From the NCBI GenBank assembly GCA_008107755.1, contig VIRH01000106.1, forward strand, positions 1 to 64,000: a stretch of DNA of 64,000 nt, in the 5' to 3' direction. The notes below the pieces were generated by a model that saw nothing but the letters and a program-made list of their open reading frames with translations, had not been told where the DNA came from and did no database searches. The DNA comes from Rhodobacterales bacterium. Its GTDB lineage: Bacteria > Pseudomonadota > Alphaproteobacteria > Rhizobiales > Stappiaceae. Positions 1-8,242 of the stretch are shown piece by piece. Numbering within the stretch: position 1 is the stretch's first letter; each line of letters begins with the position of its first letter. A program made the translations under genes and the position numbers.

Positions 1-645
1 CTCGACCCAGAGGCGTCGTTCGGGCATTCTTGTGTGGGTTGTTCATCCTTGAAACCTTCCGGTGAATGTTTGGTCGCAAACACCTTCAGGCTTTCAAACA
101 GGATGAACAACCTTCTCAGAACTCACATCTAGATCGTGTGTCTCATTGAATCCGTAACGATGAGGTCTGTGATTTGAAAGTTTTTGTATCTTGGTCCAAG
201 CGGCTTCGATTTTCGAAATGAAACTTCCAAAGAATAATCGTTATTTCTTGATATCGATTAACGTTTTGTGGTTTTTAAGGCGCGACGAGGGTTGCGCAAA
301 TGTCAACCAAACGGCCACAGAGTGACAGGCAAGCCGTACTCAAATCGCATTCTCATGATGATGCGATCCGCCGGCTGGAAAGGCCAGAGATCCTCGAGCA
401 CTAACAAGTATTCACTGACTTGTATTGCCCGTGCCGAAGCCTAGCATTCCTACCAGCGTGCTTTAGTGGGGCAAGACGAGGTTCTCGAAAAACGCGTCAT
501 CCTCGTGAAAGAGGACAATAGGCAGCAAAACGCCAACACGGGCTTAACTCCCCCATCGCGACCATCCCACGCAAAGAAACTCGAACGACTGCTTTGGAGC
601 GTCCCGACCATCGGTCGCGGCGACCGTCACCTGGCTGCCACTTAC
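1..645. other. Gene-poor stretch at window start
   Basis: I see no convincing gene here. It is more AT-rich than the rest of the window, especially around 190-290. It contains a long imperfect stem-loop at 37-112, listed separately. An open frame beginning at a GTG near 466 runs antisense across the small gene at 646-996 and has no support of its own. The left part could be a leader or trailer of a gene outside the window. Confidence 0.5.
37..112. repeat. Long imperfect inverted repeat / stem-loop
   Basis: The 13-base arm GGTTGTTCATCCT at 37-49 is perfectly complementary to the arm at 100-112. Pairing continues inward imperfectly (TTGAAA against TTTCAA, then GGTG/TGTTT against AAACA/CACC), giving a stem of about 30 pairs with bulges. 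There is no T-run directly after either arm, so it is not a classic terminator. Long stalks of this kind can be RNA processing stems or ends of mobile DNA, but nothing here decides which. Confidence 0.6.
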
Positions 646-996
646 CTACCGACCAAGCGCCGCGCGTACCTGCCAGCCGAATTCCACGGCCTGTTCGTCA
701 AGCATTTGCGGGCAGTCGCCGTCGAGGGCCTGCACCATGATCTTGAAATCTTCCGCGAGGTCCCTCAGCTCCGGCAAGAGGGCGTCGGGGAAGAGGCCCT
801 CCATGGCGTCTTCCTGCTCCACGATCATGTCGGCGAGGCAAAGTGCCGTGCCGAGGAGGTAGGCGCGGTATTGCAGTTTCTTGACGTGGGAAAATTTTCT
901 GGCGGTCGGCTCCTTCAAGAGCTTTCCGAACCCGATGACGTTTGTGCACGCCCGTTTCAGGTTTGTGCGGCATTGGTCTTCACTGGTACGGGACAT
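646..996 (-). CDS. Hypothetical protein, 116 aa
   Basis: This is a small cytoplasmic protein that I do not recognise. The start at 996 is chosen because a good ribosome site (GGGAGG on the minus strand) lies just upstream. A longer reading to 1188 adds a low-complexity Arg-rich N-terminus that looks non-coding. The protein has no signal peptide or membrane segment. Its middle and end are rich in Leu, Glu and Asp and look mostly helical. It stands alone and ends at a TAG. It could be an accessory or lineage-specific gene. Confidence rests on the ribosome site and the protein-like composition only. Confidence 0.55.
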   Translation of the reverse strand: MSRTSEDQCRTNLKRACTNVIGFGKLLKEPTARKFSHVKKLQYRAYLLGTALCLADMIVEQEDAMEGLFPDALLPELRDLAEDFKIMVQALDGDCPQMLDEQAVEFGWQVRAALGR

Positions 997-1432
997 TGTC
1001 TGCCTCCCAAGAATCAGCCGAATACATGAATCGTAGCTGAAGAGGCGGCGAATGCAACGACGCGTGGCGGCAGCGGTGGAGGACTGTGGGTAAGATCCTC
1101 CGGTCGGTCTTGATCGCAAACGTGGCGGGATTCCCCTGCGGTGCTCCGCCCGGACAGCCCCTTCGGTCCTTCGAAAGCAGCTCCGCACACAGGCAGTCTT
1201 TCGTTATCTGGTACGCGGAAGAGGTCGGCTGGTGGCCCTGCCGGTCGAGCCGATCCCACCTGACGTGCCTTTTGCCTCGCGAGTTTTGCGGAGGTTGGGT
1301 GAGCTCGCCCCGGTTCGGGCTTTGCAGGGCTTTACGACCGGCCGCCCGCATCTGGCCTGCCACGCGGTCGGCGTGGTCCTTCGTTGACTGACTGAGGGGT
1401 ATCGCGGCTTGACAAAACGTCGCGTACCTATT
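997..1432. other. Intergenic stretch, no gene seen
   Basis: This lies between the divergent starts of the 116-aa gene and the GntR regulator. Several open frames cross it, but all are Arg/Pro/Ser-rich and lack ribosome sites. TTGACA at 1409 resembles a -35 box and TAAGAT at 1437 a -10 box, but the 22-base spacing is too long for an ordinary sigma-70 promoter, so I do not call a promoter. Confidence 0.4.
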
Positions 1433-1452
1433 TTGGTAAGATGTCAGACCAA
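1433..1452. promoter_or_regulatory. Candidate GntR/FadR-type operator
   Basis: TTGGT at 1433-1437 and ACCAA at 1448-1452 form an inverted repeat with a 10-base spacer, about 40 bases before the GntR start. TTGGT/ACCAA half-sites are common for FadR-subfamily regulators such as PdhR and VanR, although their spacers are usually shorter. Autoregulation of the operon is inferred. Confidence 0.4.
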
Positions 1453-1492
1453 TTTGGAATTCGTGGTGAATTCATGCGTATGGGGCGCGTCG

Positions 1493-2218
1493 ATGGCGGG
1501 GGTATCGAGTGAGGACAAGGCGCGGATCGCACCGCTGGCACCCATGGATCGGGCGCAGCAGGTCAGCGAGGCCCTGTCCGGTTTCATCTCCCGCGAGAAC
1601 CTGAGGGCAGGGGACCGACTGCCGACGGAACGCGAGCTGATGGAAGCGCTCGGCGTCGGCCGGTCTACCATCCGCGAGGTCATTCGCCGCTTTCAGGCGC
1701 TCGGCGTCATGGAAACGCGCAAGGGCAGCGGCACCTATCTTCTGAAACCGATCAGCGCCGGCACCATCCATATGCCGCTGACGCTGGATGCCCTCGATCT
1801 GCGAGACGCGCTGATGCAGACGCTGGAAGTGCGCCGCGGCATCGAGGTGGAAGCGGCAACCGTTGCGGCCCGCCGCCGCACCGCGGCCGATATCGAGATC
1901 ATCGAGGAAAAGCTGGACGTGATGGAGCGCGTTCACCTGTCGAAGGGCACCTCCGGTCCGGAGGATCTCGCCTTTCATCTCGCGATCTACGACGCAACCC
2001 ACAACCCGCTGTTTCGCCAGCTTCTGGAACAGATGCGCGAGGCCTTCGAGAGGTTCTGGTCCCGGCCCTTTGACCGGCCGGACTTCGCCCGAAGGTCGTT
2101 CCCCTATCACCGAACCCTCTTCAACGCGATCGCGGCCCAGGACACCGAAGCGGCCCGGCGCGAAACCCTCAAGATTCTCGACGTCGTCGAAGAAGACATC
2201 AAGGAAATGTCCCAATGA
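1493..2218 (+). CDS. FadR-subfamily GntR transcriptional regulator
   Basis: This is a DNA-binding regulator with an N-terminal winged helix-turn-helix. The typical GntR core (PTERELMEALGVGRSTIREV) is near residues 43-62. An all-helical FCD ligand-binding domain fills the C-terminal half. The ATG at 1493 gives 241 aa, a normal length for the family. An in-frame TTG at 1409 would place the start upstream of the likely operator and is rejected. The stop overlaps the next ATG (ATGA at 2215-2218), so it is translationally coupled to the PLP enzyme and probably controls the whole operon to 7612. FCD regulators usually bind organic or sugar acids. The ligand here is unknown. Confidence 0.9.
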   Translation: MAGVSSEDKARIAPLAPMDRAQQVSEALSGFISRENLRAGDRLPTERELMEALGVGRSTIREVIRRFQALGVMETRKGSGTYLLKPISAGTIHMPLTLDALDLRDALMQTLEVRRGIEVEAATVAARRRTAADIEIIEEKLDVMERVHLSKGTSGPEDLAFHLAIYDATHNPLFRQLLEQMREAFERFWSRPFDRPDFARRSFPYHRTLFNAIAAQDTEAARRETLKILDVVEEDIKEMSQ

Positions 2219-3384
2219 AAGACGGCCTGGACCCGTTTGACGCCTTTTCGCTGATCACGGCCCATGACGAGGCAAATGCCTTCGACGCGGTGGTTCCGCC
2301 GATCGTGCAGACCTCGCTGTTCACCTTTTCCGACTATGACGACATGGTCTCGACCTATCGCGGCGAAAAGGTCCGCCCGGTCTATTCGCGCGGCCTCAAT
2401 CCGACCGTCCGCATTTTCGAAGAAATGCTGGCGAAGCTGGAAGGCGGCGAGGACGCGCTCGGCTTTGCCAGCGGCATGGCCGCGATTTCCTCCACGGTGC
2501 TGGCCTTCGTGCAGCCCGGCGACCGGATCGTCGCCGTGCGCCATGTCTATCCGGATGCCTTCCGCCTGTTCGGCACCATCCTGAAACGCATGAAGGTCGA
2601 GGTGACCTATGTCGACGGCCGCGACGAGGAGGCGGTCGACAAGGCTCTTGCCGGGGCGCGGCTTCTCTATCTGGAAAGCCCGACGAGCTGGGTCATGGAA
2701 ACCCACGACGTGCGCGCGCTCGCGGCGCTTGCCCGCAAGCACGGCGCGCTGTCGGTGATTGACAACAGCTGGGCAAGCCCGGTCTTCCAGCAGCCACTGT
2801 CGCTGGGCGTCGATCTCGTCCTGCATTCGGCTTCGAAATATCTCGGCGGCCACAGCGATGTCGTCGCCGGCGTCGTTGCCGGGCCGAAAGAACTGGTCGA
2901 CCGGATCCGCGGCGAAACGCTGCCCTATCTCGGCGGCAAGCTGTCTCCCTTCGATGCATGGCTTCTGATCCGGGGCATGAGGACGCTCCCGGTCAGAATG
3001 AAGGCGCATGAGGCCTCGGGCCTTGAAATCGCGCGCCGGCTGCAGGCGCTGGAAATCGTCGATACGGTGTTTCATCCGGCGCTCGGCAACCACCTGCCGG
3101 CGGGCCTCACCGGCTCGTCGGGTCTGTTCTCCTTCACCTTCAGGGAAGGGATCGACATCCGCGCCTTCTGCAATCACCTGCGCCTGTTCAAGCTGGGTGT
3201 GAGCTGGGGCGGCCATGAAAGCCTTGTGGTGCCGGGCGAGGTCGTCCTGCAGCAGAAGGCCCAGCCAAATTCCGCGCAGGCCTTCGGCATCGATGCGCGC
3301 TCTGTTCGTCTCCACGTCGGTCTCGAGGGAACCGAGGCGCTGTGGAGAGACCTGGAGGCGGCGATCGCCGCATCCCAAGACTGA
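2215..3384 (+). CDS. MetC-like Cys/Met-metabolism PLP enzyme
   Basis: This is a fold-type I PLP enzyme of the cystathionine gamma-synthase/beta-lyase family, 389 aa. Visible residues are the phosphate-binding Tyr57 and Arg59 (YSRG), Tyr112, Asp183 in VIDNSWAS, the PLP lysine 208 in SASKYLGGHSD, and a C-terminal Arg in RLHVGLEG that would hold the substrate carboxylate. The YP motif around Tyr112 and the DNSWA sequence resemble cystathionine beta-lyase more than gamma-synthases, which suggests a C-S beta-lyase on a cysteine conjugate. It overlaps the GntR gene upstream and sits 48 bp before a sugar-type ABC transporter. The natural substrate may therefore be imported rather than cystathionine. 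Confidence 0.85.
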   Translation: MKDGLDPFDAFSLITAHDEANAFDAVVPPIVQTSLFTFSDYDDMVSTYRGEKVRPVYSRGLNPTVRIFEEMLAKLEGGEDALGFASGMAAISSTVLAFVQPGDRIVAVRHVYPDAFRLFGTILKRMKVEVTYVDGRDEEAVDKALAGARLLYLESPTSWVMETHDVRALAALARKHGALSVIDNSWASPVFQQPLSLGVDLVLHSASKYLGGHSDVVAGVVAGPKELVDRIRGETLPYLGGKLSPFDAWLLIRGMRTLPVRMKAHEASGLEIARRLQALEIVDTVFHPALGNHLPAGLTGSSGLFSFTFREGIDIRAFCNHLRLFKLGVSWGGHESLVVPGEVVLQQKAQPNSAQAFGIDARSVRLHVGLEGTEALWRDLEAAIAASQD

Positions 3385-3432
3385 AAAACAAGAAAAAGAA
3401 GCCAAGCCTTTAAAACCGGAAGGGGAACCCCG

Positions 3433-4695
3433 ATGAAGAAAGTCATACTTGCAGCACTCATGTCATCGATGATGGCAGGAACCTCACTTGCCGATACCAC
3501 GCTGAAGCTGGTCGAGGTGATCACCAGCCCGGACCGTACGGAGACGCTGAAATCCATCGTCTCGAAATTCGAGGAAGCCAATCCGGGCACGAAGGTCGAG
3601 ATCGTCTCCCTGCCCTGGGGCGAGGCGTTCCAGAAGTTCGCGACCATGGTTTCGGCTGGCGACGTTCCGGACGTCATGGAGATGCCGGACACCTGGCTGT
3701 CGCTCTATGCCAACAACGGCATGCTGGAAAGCCTCGAGCCGTACCTGGAAAACTGGGACGTGACCCCGGACCTGTCGGCGCGCGCACTGGAACTCGGCCG
3801 CGACGTCAACGACACCGCCTACATGCTGCCCTACGGCTTCTACCTCAGGGCGATGTTCTACAACAAGAAACTGCTCGAGGAAGCCGGCGTCAGCGAGCCG
3901 CCGAAGACGATGGACGAATTCCTCGAAGCCTCCAAGAAGGTCTCTGCCCTGCCTGGCAAATACGGCTATTGCCTGCGCGGCGGTCCCGGCGGCCTCAACG
4001 GCTGGGTCATGTTCGGTGCCGCCATGGCCGGGTCCAACGAGTTCTTCACCGAAGACGGCAAGTCCACCTTCAATTCCGAAGGCTGGGTCAAGGGCCTGAC
4101 CTGGCTCGTCGACCTCTACAAGAACGGCTATGCGCCCAAGGACTCCATCAACTGGGGCTTCAACGAAATCGTGGCCGGCTTCTATTCCGGCACCTGCGCC
4201 TTCCTCGACCAGGATCCGGACGCGCTGATCGCCATTTCCGAGCGCATGAAAGCCGAGGACTACGGCGTCACCACCATGCCCAAGGGCCCGTCCGGCAAGA
4301 CCTTCCCGACCATCGGGTACGCCGGCTGGTCGATGATGTCGGCGAGCGAGAACAAGGAACTGGCCTGGAAGCTCATCGCGACGCTCGAAGGTCAGGAAGG
4401 CAACATCGCGTGGAACAAGCGCACGGGCGCACTGCCGGCGCTGACCTCCGCGGTCGACGACCCGTTCTATGCCAGCGATCAGTTCAAGGGCTGGTTCGCG
4501 GAGCTGAGCGACCCGGACGCGGTTCCGACCACGATGCCGACCTATCTTGAAGAGTTCGCCTACTTCAAGGATGCACTGGTCATCAAGACATCGCAGGAAG
4601 CTCTGCTCGGCGATATCACGCCGCAGGAACTGGCCGACCAGTGGGCCGAGTACCTGACCAAGGCGCAGCAGAAGCACCTGTCGTCCAAGAACTGA
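3433..4695 (+). CDS. ABC transporter sugar-type substrate-binding protein
   Basis: This is a periplasmic solute-binding protein of family 1 (MalE/UgpB-like), 420 aa. Residues 1-20 form a signal peptide (MKKVILAALMSSMMAGTSLA). The mature part begins with the family pattern of a strand, TLKSIVSKFEEANPGTKVEIV, and then WGEAFQKFATMVSAGDVPDVMEM. A good ribosome site (GGAAGGGGA) precedes the ATG at 3433. Family members bind mono- or oligosaccharides, glycerol-phosphate or related compounds; the substrate cannot be read from the sequence. It feeds the permeases at 4772 and 5700. A stable hairpin follows the stop. Confidence 0.93.
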   Translation: MKKVILAALMSSMMAGTSLADTTLKLVEVITSPDRTETLKSIVSKFEEANPGTKVEIVSLPWGEAFQKFATMVSAGDVPDVMEMPDTWLSLYANNGMLESLEPYLENWDVTPDLSARALELGRDVNDTAYMLPYGFYLRAMFYNKKLLEEAGVSEPPKTMDEFLEASKKVSALPGKYGYCLRGGPGGLNGWVMFGAAMAGSNEFFTEDGKSTFNSEGWVKGLTWLVDLYKNGYAPKDSINWGFNEIVAGFYSGTCAFLDQDPDALIAISERMKAEDYGVTTMPKGPSGKTFPTIGYAGWSMMSASENKELAWKLIATLEGQEGNIAWNKRTGALPALTSAVDDPFYASDQFKGWFAELSDPDAVPTTMPTYLEEFAYFKDALVIKTSQEALLGDITPQELADQWAEYLTKAQQKHLSSKN

Positions 4696-4704
4696 CGAAG
4701 CAAA

Positions 4705-4728
4705 CCGGGCAGGGACAGACCTGCCCGG
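4705..4728 (+). promoter_or_regulatory. Intercistronic stem-loop after the binding-protein gene
   Basis: A perfect 9-bp stem (CCGGGCAGG / CCTGCCCGG) closes a 6-base loop just after the binding-protein stop. There is no T-run, so it is more likely a 3' stabiliser than a full terminator. Such hairpins commonly keep binding-protein mRNA more abundant than permease mRNA. Confidence 0.6.
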
Positions 4729-4771
4729 CCCACTTTCGATCCGAGATGACCCGCCGAACCACCGGACTTTC

Positions 4772-5695
4772 ATGACCCCTGATGTCACCTCCCGCAGCCG
4801 GGCGCCGCTCATGCGCCGACTGGCGATCGCGTCGGAACCCTATCTCTACAGCGCGCCGGCGTTCTTCCTCATCGTTGCCGTGATGCTGGTTCCGCTGGTC
4901 CTCGGCATTTCCTATGCCTTTCGGGATGTGCAGTTGCTGAACCCGTTCTCAGGCGGTTTCATCGGCCTCGACCACTTCCGCACCCTCTCCGAGGACCAGG
5001 CCTTCCTGCGTGCGCTCAAGAACACGCTATGGTGGACCGGGGCTTCGGTGTTTTTCCAGTTCGTGTTCGGTCTGATCCTTGCCCTTCTCCTCGACAAACC
5101 CTTTGCGGGACGCGGCCTGGTGCAGGCGCTCGTGTTTCTGCCCTGGGCAGTGCCGACCTTTCTGGCGGGCCTCAACTGGGCCTGGCTCTTCAATCCGGTG
5201 ATCGGGCCTATACCGCACTGGCTCTATGCGCTGGGCATCTTCTCGGAGCCCAACAACATTCTGTCCGATCCGCACATGGCGATGTGGGGTCCGATCATCG
5301 CCAATGTCTGGTGGGGCATCCCTTTCTTCGCGATCACCATGCTGGCCGCCCTGCAGTCGATCCCGCGTGACCTTTACGAGGCGGCCGCGATCGATGGCGC
5401 CAGCGGCCTGCAGCGATTCATGTCGATCACGCTGCCGTTTCTCGCCCCCACGATCGCCATCACCGTTCTGCTTCGCACGGTTTGGATCGCGAATTTCGCC
5501 GACCTGATCGTGGTCATGACCAATGGCGGGCCGGCTGACCGGACGCAGATCGTGGCGAGCTACATCTTCACCCAGGCCTTCAAGCGGCTCGACTTCGGTT
5601 ACGCCTCGGCGATTGCGCTCGTGCTGCTCGGCCTTCTGCTGATCTACTCGATGCTGATCGTCCTGTTGCGGCAGACGCTCCTGAACAAGGACTGA
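4772..5695 (+). CDS. ABC transporter permease, MalF-like
   Basis: This is an inner-membrane permease of 307 aa with about six transmembrane segments, the first near residues 26-48. The EAA loop that contacts the ATPase reads EAAAIDGASGLQRFMSITLPF at about residues 205-225. It pairs with the second permease 4 bp downstream and the ATPase at 6545. Together with the binding protein at 3433 it forms a complete CUT1-type sugar importer. Nothing is unusual about its length or motifs. Confidence 0.93.
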   Translation: MTPDVTSRSRAPLMRRLAIASEPYLYSAPAFFLIVAVMLVPLVLGISYAFRDVQLLNPFSGGFIGLDHFRTLSEDQAFLRALKNTLWWTGASVFFQFVFGLILALLLDKPFAGRGLVQALVFLPWAVPTFLAGLNWAWLFNPVIGPIPHWLYALGIFSEPNNILSDPHMAMWGPIIANVWWGIPFFAITMLAALQSIPRDLYEAAAIDGASGLQRFMSITLPFLAPTIAITVLLRTVWIANFADLIVVMTNGGPADRTQIVASYIFTQAFKRLDFGYASAIALVLLGLLLIYSMLIVLLRQTLLNKD

Positions 5696-5699
5696 TCCC

Positions 5700-6533
5700 A
5701 TGCGCGCCAAGAAACTTTCTCTGACCATCGCGCACCGGCTGGCGATCCTTGCCTATATCGTCTTTGCGCTCTTCCCGCTGTTCTGGCTGCTCAAGGTGGC
5801 GGTCACGCCCAACGACCTGCTGTATTCGGAGGGCGTTCGCATGTGGCCCTCGCGCGCCACGCTGGAACATTTCGAGTTCGTGATTGCCCACAGCGCTTTC
5901 CCGACCTTCTTCCGCAACAGCGTCATCGTCTCCGGCTCCACGGCAATCGCGGTGACCATCATCGCCTCGCTCGCCGGCTACGCGCTGTCGCGCTTTTCCT
6001 TCCGGGCGAAATACTGGCTGATCGCGCTGATGCTGATCACCCAGATGTTTCCGCTCGTCATGCTGGTTGCGCCGATCTTCAAGATGCTGACCCCGCTCGG
6101 CCTGACCAACAGTCTCGCCGGTCTCGTGATCGTCTACACCGCTTTCAACGCGCCCTTCGCCACCTTCCTGATGCAGTCCTTTTTCGACGGAATTCCGAAG
6201 GATCTGGAAGAGGCCGCGATGATCGACGGTGCGACCCAGTTCAAGGCGTTCCGGCAGATCATCCTGCCGCTGACGCTGCCCGGCATTGCCGCAACGCTCG
6301 GCTTCGTCTTCACAGCTGCGTGGAGTGAGCTGCTTTTCGCGCTGATGCTGATCTCCGGCAATGACGCTGCGACCTTCCCGGTCGGGCTCTTGTCCTTCGT
6401 TTCGAAATTCTCCGTTGATTTCGGGCAGATGATGGCGGCGGGCGTTCTGGCGCTCATTCCGGCCTGCCTCTTCTTCCTGCTGATACAGCGTTACCTGGTC
6501 CAGGGCCTGACGGCCGGTGCGGTCAAAGGCTGA
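5700..6533 (+). CDS. ABC transporter permease, MalG-like
   Basis: This is the second permease of the importer, 277 aa. It has six predicted membrane spans and an EAA loop (EEAAMIDGATQFKAFRQIILP) around residues 165-185. It starts 4 bp after the first permease stop and ends 11 bp before the ATPase start, so it lies in the same operon. The end sequence VQGLTAGAVKG is typical of CUT1 MalG-like subunits. Confidence 0.93.
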   Translation: MRAKKLSLTIAHRLAILAYIVFALFPLFWLLKVAVTPNDLLYSEGVRMWPSRATLEHFEFVIAHSAFPTFFRNSVIVSGSTAIAVTIIASLAGYALSRFSFRAKYWLIALMLITQMFPLVMLVAPIFKMLTPLGLTNSLAGLVIVYTAFNAPFATFLMQSFFDGIPKDLEEAAMIDGATQFKAFRQIILPLTLPGIAATLGFVFTAAWSELLFALMLISGNDAATFPVGLLSFVSKFSVDFGQMMAAGVLALIPACLFFLLIQRYLVQGLTAGAVKG

Positions 6534-6544
6534 AAGGAAACACC

Positions 6545-7612
6545 ATGGCTTCCATCGATGTTCAGGGCGTTCGCAAGAACTACGGCGACGTTGAGGTTCT
6601 GCACGGCGTCGATCTCACCATTCGCGACGGCGAATTCATCGTGCTCGTCGGCCCCTCCGGCTGCGGCAAGTCCACGCTTCTGCGCATGATCGCGGGACTG
6701 GAAGAGGTGACCGGCGGTGACATTCACATTGCCGGAAAACACGTCAACCACCTGGCGCCGAAGGATCGGGACATCGCCATGGTGTTCCAGTCCTACGCGC
6801 TCTATCCGCACATGAGTGTCGCCGACAACATGAGCTACAGCCTGCGGCTGCGGAAAACGCCGAAGGAAAAGATCGCCTCCGCTGTCGGCGCAGCGGCGGC
6901 CAAGCTCGGCCTCGACCCGCTGCTTGAGCGACGTCCAAAGGCCCTGTCCGGCGGCCAGCGCCAGCGCGTTGCCATGGGCCGGGCGATCGTCCGCCAGCCC
7001 AAGGCGTTCCTGTTCGACGAGCCGCTGTCCAATCTGGACGCGCGTCTGCGCGAGCAGATGCGAGCGGAAATCAAGAAGATGCATGGCGACCTTGGTGCGA
7101 CCTCGATTTACGTCACCCACGATCAGATCGAGGCCATGACGCTGGCGGACCGCATCGTCGCCATGCATGCCGGCGTGGTCCAGCAGATCGGCTCGCCCCT
7201 GGATCTCTATGACAGGCCGGCCAATCTCTTCGTCGCAGGCTTCATCGGCTCGCCCGGCATGAATTTTCTGGAAGGCACCTATCATTCAGGAGACGGAAAG
7301 GCGGACATCAGGCTGTCCGACGGCACCGCCATCCCGATCCGCCCGCGCGAAGGACTGCGGGACGGTTATGCCGCGACCCTCGGCATCCGGCCGGAGCATG
7401 TGGAGCTCAAGGAGGACGGGTCCTGGCAGGCGGATGTGGAGCTTGTCGAACCGACCGGCCTCGGCATCATTCTTCACCTGTCGATTCACGGCCAGAGCTT
7501 CAAGATCTTCACCGCTGACCGGGCCGTCCTGTCCCCTCCGCCAAGTCTGCAGGTCAATTTCCCCGAAGAGCATCTTCATGTCTTCGACGAGGACGGCAAC
7601 CGCGCCGACTGA
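6545..7612 (+). CDS. ABC transporter ATP-binding protein, UgpC/MsmK type
   Basis: This is the energising ATPase of the CUT1 importer, 355 aa. The Walker A motif GPSGCGKST is at 36-44, the signature LSGGQ at 134-138, the Walker B FLFDEP at 155-160 with catalytic Glu159, and the switch His at 192. A C-terminal OB/TOBE domain begins near residue 235, as in MalK and UgpC. The ribosome site AAAGGAAA precedes the ATG. A degraded copy of the last 30 or so residues of a similar ATPase occurs 1.6 kb downstream at 9253-9366. Confidence 0.94.
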   Translation: MASIDVQGVRKNYGDVEVLHGVDLTIRDGEFIVLVGPSGCGKSTLLRMIAGLEEVTGGDIHIAGKHVNHLAPKDRDIAMVFQSYALYPHMSVADNMSYSLRLRKTPKEKIASAVGAAAAKLGLDPLLERRPKALSGGQRQRVAMGRAIVRQPKAFLFDEPLSNLDARLREQMRAEIKKMHGDLGATSIYVTHDQIEAMTLADRIVAMHAGVVQQIGSPLDLYDRPANLFVAGFIGSPGMNFLEGTYHSGDGKADIRLSDGTAIPIRPREGLRDGYAATLGIRPEHVELKEDGSWQADVELVEPTGLGIILHLSIHGQSFKIFTADRAVLSPPPSLQVNFPEEHLHVFDEDGNRAD

Positions 7613-7972
7613 GAACGGTCAAACGACTGGCGGCGCCCTGCGTCGCGGCCGATCGCCGGCTGCGATCTGTTCAAGGGCAACCTTCGCGCGAAGACGATCC
7701 GTGCGCCATACGCAGTCGTGTCGCTAGCCGGAGAGCTCGACGGCGCCTAGACGGGGCTTGGGAAGGTGTTGGTCTGATGGCTGAGGACCATCTCGCGGAA
7801 CAACGCGTCGATGTTCATCGATCCGGAGAACCGATGCCCTTCGGATCGCAAGGCAACCGACCATTCTCTGCGTTGCTAAATCTTCAAGATCTGACGGACT
7901 TTCTGCGATTTCTCGTCTTGAATACGATCATGTACCGCTCGCCCGAATTGCCGAATTTTGTGGGGCCACACC
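7613..7972. other. Stretch without a supported gene
   Basis: An open frame from 7777 runs for 124 codons but crosses straight into the inverted-repeat element, has no ribosome site and no recognisable motif, so I do not call it. The segment from about 7860 to 7950 is less GC-rich than its surroundings. Positions 7954-7976 look like a diverged copy of the right end of the adjacent element. Confidence 0.4.
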
Positions 7973-7976
7973 CTAG
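7954..7976. repeat. Solo, diverged copy of the element end
   Basis: This 23-base stretch ends in CACCCTAG and matches the right end of the 270-bp element (8220-8242) at about 20 of 23 positions. It abuts the left end of that element and shares its CTAG, so 7954-7997 forms one imperfect palindrome centred on CTAG. No partner left end is visible upstream. Confidence 0.55.
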
Positions 7977-8242
7977 GGTACGGACCCATAAAATTGTACG
8001 TACAGGTCGCTCGGGAAAGAACTGTAACCAAGGCGTGAAAGCGCAGGAAACCTGGAGGGTTTTCAAGCTTCCACAACGCAGGAGACAGTTCTTTCCCGAA
8101 CGATCCGAAGGACGCCAAGCGGGCGTTGAAAAGCCGCGTCAAAGCCTTTGACCTATGCGAAAGCATAGCTCTGCAGGCTTTTCCTTGCTTTTCTGTGCCC
8201 GATTGACGCCTGAATGCACAATTTTATGGGTCCGCACCCTAG
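7973..8242. mobile_element. 270-bp MITE-like element with 25-bp terminal inverted repeats
   Basis: The ends at 7973-7997 and 8218-8242 are inverted copies matching at 24 of 25 positions, both starting with CTAGGGT when read inward. The element has no coding capacity. Inside it, CGGGAAAGAACTGT (8012-8025) pairs perfectly with 8085-8098, and further imperfect pairing extends this stem outward. CTAG at both ends fits insertion at a CTAG or TA target, as used by some IS630- and IS5-type elements, but no transposase is present to assign a family. The right end supplies the stop codon of the broken porin gene at 8239. Confidence 0.75.

Noticed and set aside
466..1029. A 187-codon plus-strand open frame
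   Set aside because: It is antisense to the 116-aa gene at 646-996, which has a better ribosome site and more protein-like composition.
1409..1442. TTGACA and TAAGAT as a sigma-70 promoter
   Set aside because: The 22-base spacing is too long and the second box overlaps the more convincing TTGGT/ACCAA palindrome.
2107..3405. A 432-codon minus-strand open frame
   Set aside because: It is the antisense shadow of the GntR end and the PLP enzyme; no motif or ribosome site supports it.
7777..8151. A 124-codon plus-strand frame across the inverted-repeat element
   Set aside because: It crosses the element boundary, has no ribosome site and no recognisable domain.
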